In this document: piece after piece, positions 55,550 to 64,000 of the stretch
Numbering within the stretch: the stretch's first letter is position 1
How the letters are laid out: the number at the start of each line of letters is the position of its first letter
Assembly (NCBI GenBank): GCA_018417955.1
Contig: JACTVC010000017.1
Coordinates: 434,001 to 498,000 of the forward strand
Length of the DNA stretch: 64,000 nucleotides
Reading direction: 5' to 3'
DNA from: Laccaria trichodermophora
Taxonomy: Eukaryota > Basidiomycota > Agaricomycetes > Agaricales > Hydnangiaceae
Program-made: the position numbers and the translations under genes
The notes under the pieces: model-generated
The model's database searches: none
Told to the model about the DNA's origin: nothing
What the model saw: only the letters and a program-made list of their open reading frames with translations

Positions 55550-58426
55550 ATGTCGCGGCTGATCGTGAAGAATCTGCCGACCTACGTTACTCCTGCTCGA
55601 CTCCGTGAGCATTTCCAGCAGAAGGGATGTCCAGCGGGGACGTTGACCGATGTCAAGGTCTCCCTGAAGCAGGATGGAACTTCTCGTCGGTTTGGGTTCG
55701 TCGGATACAAGACAGAACAGGAGGCTTACGCCGCAATGGAGTGGTTTAATAAGACTTTTCTTGATTCCACACGAATAAACGTCAATATCATTGAGGTATG
55801 ATGGTTTCTCTAATTTTTTTTACAACAGATGAGGGACTGACCGTATATACAGGGAGCTAAAGATGCACCAGCCCCTCGACCCAACAAGCGACCGCGCCTG
55901 GGTCCTTCGCCCGATGAAGCATCAACTTCCACAGCTGCGCCAGTACCTGCCCAAAATGTCGACTCAAAATCAAAAGGCAAGGCCCAGCTCGACGACTTTA
56001 TGGAAGTAATGCGCCCGAAGAAGGGTCCATCATGGGCGAATGAAGCGAAAGTTTCACAGCCAACGATCCCCGTCCCAGAAACAGTCATTGAAGACGTTGT
56101 TATGGAGGAACCTGTCAGGACAGAGGCTATGTCGGATCTCGAATGGTTGAAGCAACGGACCTCTGCGAACGTGGACAAGGTTGAGAAAGTCTTTGAACAG
56201 TCGGATGATGAGGAAGAACCCGAAATGAAATTAAAAGAGGTGCGTTTTTTGCGTCGAGTGTCTTTTCATTTCTAACCTGTCTCTTCAGAACCTACCTGCG
56301 CCCGTAGAAAGCAAAGATCCAACTAAAGAAACTATTCTTCAAACCTCCCGACTTTTCGTGCGCAACCTCGCCTTCTCGTGCACCGACGCCGAGCTGGCAG
56401 AACTTTTCAAGCCTTTTGGGGAGATTTCTCAGGTAAGCGTTAACTATCCTATAAAGTTTTCGTTCTATCCCTTTCTGGAGGGCTTTTCAAAGATGACAAG
56501 ATAAATAGGGACATCAGACCTTCGGGAATGTTGATCCTCAGGAATACCGATAGTAGAAATATTAATCTGATTCTTTCCACATGCATTACCACGTATCATT
56601 CAACCGATGCTAACTCAATTTTTTCCCCCCCTCTAGGTGAGACATCTTTCAGTTAGACGGGCCCATGCCCTTCCAAGATGACCAAACATATAGGGACATC
56701 AGACCCTTGGGAATGTTGATCCTCAGGGAAAACCGATAGTAGAAATAATATTCTGACTTTTCTTCTCATTCTGCTAGCTTCTTATCACGTCGATGCTCAT
56801 CATTTCTCTCCCCAGATACACATGCCTTTAGATGCTACCACCAGGCAGCCGAAAGGCCTTGCGTACGTCTCCTTCGCCCAACCAGCAAACGCGCTCCAAG
56901 CTTATGAAGCTCTCGACCGCAAGTCCTTCCAAGGACGGCTGCTTCATATCCTCGCAGCCGTCGATAGAAAGGGCAAGGTTGAAGTCGAGGACGGTGATGG
57001 GCGGAAGAAGACATTGAAGGAGGAGAAAAACCAGAAACGAAAAGCAAACGCTGGAAAGGAGTTCAACTGGAGTATGCTGTACATGAATGTTCGTGTTCCC
57101 GTTACCACCATTGTAGCACTTCCCAATCTCACACCTCTTTGTACCTCAGAGTGATGCTGTGGCTTCTTCCATCGCGGATCGCATGAACATCAACAAAGCC
57201 GACATCCTCAACCCCGAGTCTGGTGACAACGCAGCTGTGAAACTCGCGTTGGCTGAGACGCACATCATCCAAGAAACCAAAACTTACCTCGAGGCACAAG
57301 GTGTCCTGTTGTCATCCTTCGGCTCTCGTGCCCGGTCAGATACCACCATTCTCGTCAAGAACATACCTTACGGTACGACCGTCGAGCAGATCCGCGAGAT
57401 GTTCGAACCACATGGCGAGCTGAGCAGGGTGCTCGTTCCTCCAGCTGGCACGATGGCCGTGGTGGATTTTGAGAGGCCAGACGATGCTGCGCAGGCATTC
57501 CGCGCTGTTGCGTATCGGAGGCTGGGGAGCACGGTGGTGTATTTGGAGAAAGGGCCTTTGGGGATGTTCGCTGAGGGCTCTACGCCGGCTGCACCTAGTA
57601 CGACTGGCCCGTCACACGCTGCTATCAAGATCGCTGAGCAGCAAATCCCTGGCCCTAATGCAGAGGGAGAAGAGGAGGAGCAATCAATTTCTGGTGGTAC
57701 AACTCTCTACCTCAAGAACATCGCATTCTCTACGACACAAGAACGCTTAACTCAAGTATTCTGTCATTTGCCCGCTTTCTCCTTCGCAAGGATACAGACG
57801 AAACCCGATCCCAAACGGCCTGGGAGTCGACTGAGTATGGGGTATGGGTTCGTTGGGTTCAAGGATGCAGAGTCCGCCAGGAAGGCGTTGAAGAGCATGC
57901 AGGGGTTCTCGTTGGATGGGCATGCTTTGCATGTCAAGTTTGCAGGGCGTGGTGCTGATGAGGTCGAGAAGGAGGCCGTGAAAGGATCGAAGAGTACGAC
58001 GACGACCAAGATGATTGTGAAGAATGTGCCGTTTGAGGCTACGAAGAAGGATATTAGGGATCTGTTTGGGTATGTCCGCGTTTCTTGTTCACTTACTGGG
58101 ACTAATGGTTGTTTGTAACAAGTGCTCACGGACACCTGAAGTCTGTCCGCCTCCCCAAGAAATTCGACGCCCGCACACGCGGATTCGCGTTCCTCGACTT
58201 TGTATCCCGCCGCGAAGCCGAGAACGCATATGATGCACTCAGGCACACCCATTTGCTCGGCCGACACTTGGTGTTGGAGTGGGCTGAGGAGGCAGAGCAG
58301 GATCTGGACGTGCTGCGGATGAAGGCGGGCGTTGGGTTTGGTGGTGGGAAGGAGATGCCTGGGAGGAAACGCAAGTTGGATTTGGGCAAGACGGGGGAGG
58401 AAGATGTGGAGGATTTGGAGGTCTGA
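55550..58426 (+). CDS. MRD1: Multiple RNA-binding domain protein 1 (rRNA processing), 757 aa
   Basis: Six exons: 55550-55795, 55853-56239, 56289-56432, 56816-57088, 57150-58069, 58123-58426; total divisible by three. Five RRMs are visible. RRM1 begins MSRLIVKNLPTYVTPARLRE; RRM2 has SRLFVRNLAFSCTDAELAEL and GLAYVSFAQP; RRM3 TTILVKNIPYGTTVEQIREM; RRM4 TTLYLKNIAFSTTQERLTQV and GYGFVGFKDAE; RRM5 TKMIVKNVPFEATKKDIRDL and RGFAFLDFVSR. This is the layout of Mrd1/RBM19, which binds U3 snoRNA and pre-18S rRNA in the nucleolus. Intron 3 (56433-56815) is far longer than the others and interrupts RRM2; see the separate entries on its structure. Confidence 0.93.
56488..56572 (+). ncRNA. Conserved intronic core 1, possible box C/D snoRNA
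   Basis: Core begins AGATGACAAG and ends AATCTGATT. In between, AGGGACATCAGACC, GGGAATGTTGATCCTCAGG and ACCGATAGTAGAAAT are shared with core 2 while surrounding intron sequence is not. AGATGAC and CTGA are C- and D-box-like but the C box is imperfect, and no flanking stem is clear. snoRNAs often sit in introns of rRNA-processing genes. This is a candidate only. Confidence 0.35.
56674..56757 (+). ncRNA. Conserved intronic core 2, possible box C/D snoRNA
   Basis: Second copy of the core in the other half of the composite intron: AAGATGACCA ... AGGGACATCAGACCC ... GGGAATGTTGATCCTCAGGG ... ACCGATAGTAGAAAT ... TTCTGACTT. The starts of the two cores are 185 bp apart. Same caveats as core 1. Confidence 0.35.
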
Positions 58427-58722
58427 AGAGGGTGTTGGAGTACGTCAAAAATGTCGTGGTCATGTATAGAGCACGCTGGGGACGTTGTGAAGGAATTGTC
58501 TTATCTGATATCACCCATCGCGTACTAGACGGGTTGCCACTGGGAGTTGAACCTATGTAATAGATACTTACCGCCACATGAAACGTAGGAGGTCGGCCAA
58601 AAGATAAAATATTACAACTATCCAGAACACTCGGCATTGAAGCCAGCCACAAGTTGACACGTGATTCAGACTTGTGCATGCACTTCTCTGAAGATACGAT
58701 GTGTAAGGCTCTCGAACTTGGA
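58427..58722. other. 3' flank of MRD1, no gene
   Basis: Short ORFs only. The region ends at the target site of the TIR element that starts at 58731. Confidence 0.5.
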
Positions 58723-58730
58723 GTGCTCTG

Positions 58731-59089
58731 AGGACCCCCGGCAATAGCAGGAAATCCCTGGCCCCGATCCGGACAAAAAATGTGGATTTTAGGCCCTACA
58801 GCTGGGGGCCAATCCGGACAAAAAATGACAAATTTCGAAGCTGCCCAGAGCTGCGCAGAGTCCGGACAAAATCGACGAGATGTCAAAAAAAAAACGGTAT
58901 TCGGGCATAATTGTCGTGGCTGAGTGGGACATTTGTGGGGGAAAAAATACCCTGATCTGGCTGTCCGGACAAAAATTTGACATTGGAGCGTAGTAGGCCA
59001 GGTCCCGTCCGGACAAATCTGGTGCAGAGGCGTCCGGACAAAAACCCCATTTTCGGGATCACGCCTTTTCTGCTATTGCCGGGGGTCCT
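58731..59089. mobile_element. hAT-like MITE with perfect 20-bp TIRs and 8-bp target-site duplication
   Basis: The left end AGGACCCCCGGCAATAGCAG (58731-58750) is exactly inverted at the right end (59070-59089). GTGCTCTG occurs directly outside both ends (58723-58730 and 59090-59097), an 8-bp target-site duplication as made by hAT transposases. Inside, the motif TCCGGACAAA recurs about six times (three near the left, three near the right). No ORF encodes a transposase. Non-autonomous and apparently a fairly young insertion. Confidence 0.9.
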
Positions 59090-59213
59090 GTGCTCTGGTA
59101 TCATTCAACGATCGTTTACAGGGAAGGAGCTGGCCCTGCGACAAAAATACCTGGGGGCTCGACCACGCGATCCAGACAAGGACTGAAGCCCTGCCAACAT
59201 GCCGTCCGTCCAA

Positions 59214-59314
59214 AGCGATGAGGCGATAAGGAAGATCTTCGTATTCGATTGCGGAAGCCCCTGGATGGATCTGAGGCCCAACCTTGCTATTTTCTTTCTT
59301 TTGTCTTTACCCCA
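59214..59314 (-). pseudogene. Relic of the GNAT exon 2 found at 60,690-60,800
   Basis: On the minus strand KDKRKKIARLGLRSIQGL aligns with KDKGKKIGRFGLRSVQAL of the gene at 60040-61107, and DNA identity continues through CGAAGATCTTCCTTATCGCC. After GLRSIQGL an indel breaks the frame. Only this exon is present, so it is a partial duplicate. Confidence 0.65.
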
Positions 59315-59511
59315 CCAACTATACTTTACTCAAACTTTCCGTCTGGTATGTACACGCATTTAAAGCCTCGCCTCGTCGGCATCATCGTGATCTGACTATT
59401 CGTTATTCGTCAGTCCAGCTAACTTGAATCCTGCAAAATGTGTAGGTACCATCTACCGTTTCTGCTCTTCCATATCTGATGTTGCCGAATCATTGGTGAC
59501 CCAGTCTGATT

Positions 59512-59850
59512 ATGACCTTCTTGATAGCTTCTGTCAGCTCTTTCACCATAAAGAACAATTCGCACTCAACTGCGCATGTTGTCGTTGTTGGCGGCGTGGA
59601 TCAATTTATTTACCCTACAGACAGCGCGACCTTCTCCGATTTGGGAACATACATCGTGAAGAGGCGAAACAGCTCCACCGTTCATTATACCATCAACTAT
59701 TCCCACCCCGATCGTGTCTTTTCCATCAGCCCGGGAGACGAAATTGGTCGGTGGGATTTCGAAATCACAATCGCGCTTCAGGTATGTTGGACAGGTTCTT
59801 GTTCTGGCTTTGTTTCCTTACCGCTTCATTTCTTTACTACTTCGTAGTAG
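59512..59850 (+). CDS. Possible small protein, 90 aa
   Basis: ATG 59512 opens MTFLIASVSSFTIKNNSHST and runs 90 codons to CAG at 59781. A GT-AG intron (59782-59847) follows and TAG is the first codon after the acceptor. The protein would be Ser/Thr/Val-rich and beta-prone (STAHVVVVGGVDQFIY, GDEIGRWDFEITIAL) without a signal peptide. No family recognised. Without splicing the frame continues for 21 more codons. It could be chance. Confidence 0.3.
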
Positions 59851-60039
59851 GAAGAAACATAGGATTATAGATCCCCCAAATTTGTCATAGTATCGCTTTC
59901 TACTCAAATATGTACTTGTCTTGAAAAATTGAATTCCCAACTCTACCATTTTTCCCAGCACCGCTGGAAAAAACGAGCGTCAATGCTACGCGAATGAGAC
60001 CCAGAGCAGGCTAGCAAAACAGGGTTCCCTGATCAATTT

Positions 60040-61107
60040 CTATAACGGTTCGCAATCATCCTCGATCGCCAGCCTGCGGGATGGGTGCTTGTCGTTTTGA
60101 AGCGAATATCCGAAGTAGGAACTTGTCCCTACCCGCCTGAAACCTGCCTTGTGTTCAACATATGCATCAGCACAGAAAATTCTGTCCTATCAGTAAGTAA
60201 GCATACCTTGCGGAAGAACCGTTTAACGCGTGCGTGTTTGGAGTTTACCAACGCTACGTCGCTGCGCTGCTGGTATGTGATATCTGTTACCCCAGGTTCC
60301 ACAAACAAAAAGTCAATGTTCTGCATAGCGAATCAGTCAATAAATATGTTGCACGTTTGAGTGGCACATACATGAAGGATTATATGCCTCTTCAGTTCTT
60401 GTAATGCCCAGGAACCAATGCCTTGTCCACGAAATTCAGGCTTGATGAAGAAATCGTCCTTTGCGATATGAGCATCGTTGGAAATGACAGCGAAGGATCC
60501 GTAATTGAGCTCCTCTCCGAAGACTCCAGTTCCCTTTGCAGGACCAGTCAGAAATTCCTCTCTCAGTCGACCTCGGTTTGCTTCATTAAATAGCGTTGCT
60601 CCAAACGCTTCGAGATCCTAAATTTTGTATGAAATCACTTCATCTGGTTAGATCATGATTATTGTGAAACGCACGGATCCACCTCGCTCCGAAGCGACGA
60701 GGCGATACGGAAGATTTTCGTATTGGGATACGGTGCGTGCGAGCGCCTGGACGGACCTAAGGCCGAACCTTCCTATTTTCTTTCCTTTGTCCTTGGTAAC
60801 AATCTCAATGTAATAAATCTACAGCATTCTAAGTTAGTCTTCAAGCCGGCCAAGAGCAAAGGCAAAGCAAAGGTTATGGACTTACTTTCAGCCAAGGCTC
60901 CCACTCGTCAACCCACTCGTCATCTGAATCATAACCGACTACGCTGAAATCAGGAGCAGAAGCGTCAAGTTCTTCAGACTCGGACTCTTCCACAAACTCT
61001 CCAGTATAACTTTCCTCTCGGACGCCGGCCTCGTTTGTGATCAGTTGGACTCTGAATTTGAGATTGGAAAGATCAATTTGAGTGGTCGCCATCTCGTCTG
61101 TAGACAT
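60040..61107 (-). CDS. GNAT-family N-acetyltransferase
   Basis: ATG 61107 (MSTDEMATTQIDLSNLKFRV); acidic N-terminal exon ending DEWVDEWEPWLK; stop TAG 60040-60042; five exons. Exon 2 reads IYYIEIVTKDKGKKIGRFGL, exon 3 DLEAFGATLFNEANRGRLRE and later DDFFIKPEFRGQGIGSWALQ, the acetyl-CoA loop (RGQGIG). Then NIDFLFVEPGVTDITYQQRS and KRFFRKAGFRRVGTSSYFGY close the GNAT fold with the expected AGFRRVG end motif. The last exon is reached through a 62-bp intron; reading through it gives a premature stop. Substrate unknown. A partial copy of exon 2 lies 1.4 kb away at 59214-59314. Confidence 0.8.
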
Positions 61108-61805
61108 TGGTCTAAGAAATCAAAGGAGATCAGTTGGCTGACAAGGGGGCACGCCAGGTGGATTTGACGTGGCCAGCATTTATATATGTAGGAAGTTGGA
61201 ACGGCCCGATATCATGGAATAGTATGTAATGGTGTCAAAAATCAATTAGGTTTACCGGGAAGTTTGGAAGGATCCACCCAGAAATGAGCAGGTGTCCAAT
61301 CCACTGGTTGATCGTGACCACATTGAGGCTTGAGGGTAATTAACCGAAACAAGTCGCATCAGAATTTGACCCAAAAACGAAAAAGAAAAGAAAATTTGCA
61401 AACTAAATCCATCGAGGCTTGAGGGCGTTGACTCCAAGTGAACCTTGGCCGAACTTTAGAAGGAAAAGAAAAGAAGAATACATGCAAACTGAATTCATGG
61501 CAGGAGTCGTGACAATGTGATATGTACTAATGATATGAGGAAATAATGACCCAAAGAATGGGGGTGGGGGGCGAATTTACTGGTAATGGATGGATGGTTG
61601 AACAAATGATAATCCGGAGAGGTAAGGTGGAAGCAGCGAAACCAGTGGTGAGTGGATGTGGGATGTGAAAAAGGACAAGTAAAAAGACCTGTAAAAGCAA
61701 CTGTAACGTATGAGTGAGTAGATAATATATGCACCGTGTAACCATAGACCAAAGAAACAGAGAAAGAGAAGAAGAAAAAACCCCGAAATAGAGCAACCTC
61801 TCTCT
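61108..61805. other. Intergenic region with diverged short direct repeats
   Basis: Two loosely similar units of about 100 bp lie at about 61320-61415 and 61405-61500, sharing GAGGCTTGAGGG, GAAAAGAAAA and GCAAACT-AA-TCCAT. Beyond 61500 is the 3' flank of the gene ending at 61806. Minus-strand ORFs at 61495-61852 are hydrophobic but overlap that gene's 3' end out of frame and are not called. Confidence 0.45.
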
Positions 61806-64000
61806 CTACCCATGACCCCCATCCCAACTCGCCCTCTTCCGCTTATTATCATTCCGAAGCATCAAATCCTGAGGACAAACCGCACTCTGGCCTCTATGAT
61901 GACTCATCGACCTTCCCTGCTGTTTCGGCACTGAATCCTTAACCAGAGTCGTCGTCGTCGTCAGAGGAGGAGGGTCAGAAACGTGTTGTTGCTTCGTAGG
62001 CTTCGACACAGCAGCCTGCGCCAAATCAAGTGCTTGCCCTTGTCTACTATCACCTGCAACATCCATCCCAGCAGCTGCCGTCAAACCACTAAAGCCAAAC
62101 GTGTTCCCGTTCCCGTTCCCGTTGTTGTTGCCCATGGACCCTCCGTAGTAATGTAGGTCGAGGAAGGGAAGGTCGTACATGTCCAATGTATTCCCATTGC
62201 CGTTTGCGAACATGTTGGTCCGCCAAGAATCATGCATTGACATCGAAGGAGGAGGGGACGAATTTGTGTTTGTTGATGACAGAAGCGAATTCTGCGAGTG
62301 TTGAGGATTCGTATTCGCATTCGTCGGCGTAAGCGGTCTAAAATCCGGCAACGGCAACAACGGCGCACGTAGTCCACCACCACCGACACTCCGTGCACTA
62401 CCCGTACTGCTCGGCGCAGGTGAGCTAAAAAAGGGCGACAGCTCGCTCATCCCCCCTCCCAAGGAAGACGAGGACGATTCTGGTTGTCCATCCGGCGAGA
62501 TCCTCCATCTCCCAGTCCCATTCCCACATCTAGCTTCGGAAGGAGGAACGGAGATAGACCTAGCATGTGGCGCACCTCCATTACCCGTTGACGAATAATG
62601 CTGCAACACCGACCCGGAGGAGCGCCTCATCGGCCGAGGATGGTTCAGCGGCGTAGCAGGCGGAGTCAAATGCAGCTCTTGTGAGAAATCAACGATATCA
62701 TCCAAACAAAGTCTGTCAATCGGTTCTTGCGGTTCCTCTTTCTGCATTTGTTGTTGTTGGGTGTGTGGAAGGGACTGAGAAGAAAGCGAGGAAGATAGTC
62801 CAGAGTGAGAAGAAGACAACGAAGACAAGCCAGAAACGTCCAACTCGTCATCGTCCATCGCGTCAGGTGGCAGAGGCACACCCAAAGGATCCGCATGGTC
62901 ATCTAGGGTTATACCCGTCAACTCAATCTCATCTATCCCAGGCAACGCAGGCGTATGAAGTTGCATGGGGTGTATCCCCGCCGTCTGCCCCATCCCAGAC
63001 AACCCCAACCCCAACCCACCACCACCAAACCCAAGCCCAAACCCAAACCCAGCCGAATAATAACTCGATGACTGAGGCTGGTGATGATGCGTCCTCGCAC
63101 CAAAAATAAGATCCCCCGCATAATTCGAATGGTGCGTGAACCCCCTGAACCCATTCGGCGGAAACATCTCGTCCGAAAACGTCGAATGCGAATCTCCCAC
63201 ACCCACTTCTGACGAAAAGTCGTGTGGCATTGAGGCTGAGGCGGGGAATAAGTCGTACCGATCCAACACCCCATGGTTGAGGTGATGGCTGAAGGAAAAG
63301 GGGGAGGCGGGTGATAGGACGTCCAATGCAGAGCTGGAGGGGTCCAGTCTTGGATTGGGTGAAAACCAATCGTTCCCCCATGCTGATTTTCCAATCATGC
63401 CGAGGTTGTTGCCGTTACCCGACGAGCGTTGGTGGAGGAAAGGAGATGAATGGGACGAGGTGTTGTTTTGGTTTTGGTTTTGGTTCATGAGAAAGTCGGC
63501 AGAGATGTGGCTGGAGGTAGGCGAGCCAGCCGTAGTCGACCACGCATTATGTGAGTGTGTGGGCGTGTTGATGCCAGAGGACCAAGGCTGCTGAGACTGC
63601 GTCTCCATCTCCGAATGTGTCTGGTTAGGCAGAAAGTCAGGGATCGTAAGCGGGTCAGACAACGAATCAATCGTGACCATCTCCATCTCGTCGTCGTCGT
63701 CCAGCGTGAACACGTCCACGACTGACGGAGGCTGCTTCTTCGTCCGCAAAGACACAGTCGACACATTATCCACGAACACAGGGATCTGGGGCTGCTTGAA
63801 CGCAGGAGACGCTTCACTCTCGTCCTCCCCGCCCGAACTATCTTCATCCTCGGAAACAGCCGTACTCTGCGGAACACTCTTCGTTCCCCCTCTCAACAAC
63901 CCCTGGCTCGTATGTGCGCGTCGCCGGCTCCGAACAGGCCCAGTCGTAGACATGACCAATTGATCGTCCGTCGCAGCCCTCATGGGCACCTTTTGCCCCC
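61806..64000 (-). CDS. C-terminal part of a large disordered, probably regulatory protein (5' end outside window)
   Basis: Open for over 700 codons from the window edge to the stop at 61806. Almost all of it is low-complexity: acidic patches (SEDEDSSGGEDESEASP, LDDDDEMEMV), Asn/Gln/Ser/His runs, a Gly/Leu/Phe run (GFGFGLGFGGGGLGLGLSGM) and Asn-Gly repeats. Short conserved-looking motifs include LPLPDFRPLTPT, DRLCLDDIVDFSQELHL and a basic end NDNKRKRASWDGG. Such tails are typical of fungal transcription factors with acidic activation segments, with the DNA-binding domain on the other side of the window edge. That is inference; no DNA-binding domain is present here. Confidence 0.75.
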   Translation of the reverse strand, partial: GQKVPMRAATDDQLVMSTTGPVRSRRRAHTSQGLLRGGTKSVPQSTAVSEDEDSSGGEDESEASPAFKQPQIPVFVDNVSTVSLRTKKQPPSVVDVFTLDDDDEMEMVTIDSLSDPLTIPDFLPNQTHSEMETQSQQPWSSGINTPTHSHNAWSTTAGSPTSSHISADFLMNQNQNQNNTSSHSSPFLHQRSSGNGNNLGMIGKSAWGNDWFSPNPRLDPSSSALDVLSPASPFSFSHHLNHGVLDRYDLFPASASMPHDFSSEVGVGDSHSTFSDEMFPPNGFRGFTHHSNYAGDLIFGARTHHHQPQSSSYYSAGFGFGLGFGGGGLGLGLSGMGQTAGIHPMQLHTPALPGIDEIELTGITLDDHADPLGVPLPPDAMDDDELDVSGLSSLSSSHSGLSSSLSSQSLPHTQQQQMQKEEPQEPIDRLCLDDIVDFSQELHLTPPATPLNHPRPMRRSSGSVLQHYSSTGNGGAPHARSISVPPSEARCGNGTGRWRISPDGQPESSSSSLGGGMSELSPFFSSPAPSSTGSARSVGGGGLRAPLLPLPDFRPLTPTNANTNPQHSQNSLLSSTNTNSSPPPSMSMHDSWRTNMFANGNGNTLDMYDLPFLDLHYYGGSMGNNNGNGNGNTFGFSGLTAAAGMDVAGDSRQGQALDLAQAAVSKPTKQQHVSDPPPLTTTTTLVKDSVPKQQGRSMSHHRGQSAVCPQDLMLRNDNKRKRASWDGGHG

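Larger units (their letters stand above)
56433..56815 (+). other. Composite intron: two introns fused at a zero-length exon
   Basis: The intron splits at 56636/56637 where a polypyrimidine tract ending CTCTAG is followed at once by GTGAGA, a 3' splice site abutting a 5' splice site. Half 1 is 56433-56636 (204 bp, GTAAGC...CTCTAG), half 2 is 56637-56815 (179 bp, GTGAGA...CCCCAG). Each half contains one copy of a conserved core about 80 bp long. The arrangement fits tandem duplication of an intron and would allow two-step (recursive) splicing. Confidence 0.7.

Noticed and set aside
62681..63109. 142-codon + strand ORF opposite the disordered protein at the right end
   Set aside because: Codon-shadow of the long minus-strand ORF, with Thr/Gln/Pro runs that mirror its low-complexity tracts.
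1..64000. CRISPR arrays, bacterial operons, ribosome binding sites, rRNA genes
   Set aside because: The window is eukaryotic nuclear DNA with spliceosomal introns; no regularly spaced repeats or rRNA sequence were seen.

Overview
The window is nuclear DNA of a mushroom-forming basidiomycete (Agaricomycetes, probably Agaricales). Genes are dense and broken by many 42-75 bp GT-AG introns. Markers of the group are a membrane-anchored serine-rich cupredoxin, an AgaK1-type kinase, CaaX-ended pheromone precursors, TIR-bounded DNA elements and several multi-exon genes of unknown function. The ends cut a single-pass membrane protein gene (left) and a large disordered-protein gene (right). Gene models were rebuilt by hand: exon joins were accepted when the reading frame, splice consensus and family motifs or a paralogue in the window agreed.

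Layout. 1-5.7 kb: three minus-strand single-pass membrane proteins, one with a complete type-1 copper cupredoxin domain, plus an FMP46-like thioredoxin-fold protein. 7.5-18 kb: a polarity protein with an Msb1/Mug8 domain and a huge Glu/Val/Pro repeat, convergent with glycogen phosphorylase. 18.7-22 kb: a multiply frameshifted pseudogene, a noncoding tandem repeat, and 3-ketodihydrosphingosine reductase. 22.5-25.2 kb: two head-to-head paralogous multi-pass membrane proteins. 25.6-34.8 kb: a coiled-coil protein, a divergent kinase-like protein, an AgaK1-type kinase, a basic coiled-coil protein, and the intact paralogue of the 18.7 kb pseudogene. 35-38.3 kb: two 31-residue CaaX pheromone precursor genes in a direct duplication, separated by a 1.8 kb composite element with 73 bp inverted repeats carrying a truncated helicase and a broken element gene. 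39-41 kb: a secreted GH5 exo-beta-1,3-glucanase using two GC-AG introns. 41-48 kb: two divergently oriented paralogous MFS transporters flanking a GNAT gene and a small TIR element. 48-58.4 kb: housekeeping block with an SHPRH/Irc20-type SNF2-RING protein, prefoldin subunit 3, and MRD1. 58.4-64 kb: an 8-bp-TSD MITE, a relic of a GNAT exon, a small orphan ORF, the GNAT gene, and the C-terminal part of a disordered protein.

Main themes. Local duplication is striking: five pairs of homologous genes or gene fragments plus several noncoding duplications lie in 64 kb. The observations most worth following are the pheromone precursor pair, with shared TATA boxes, ACAATAA motifs and 3' UTR introns but no STE3-type receptor in the window; the MRD1 intron, which is two fused introns meeting at a zero-length exon, each with a copy of one conserved core; and the acidic Cys-motif family with one intact and one decayed copy. 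The housekeeping genes (sphingolipid synthesis, glycogen breakdown, rRNA processing, protein folding, DNA repair and chromatin) look intact.
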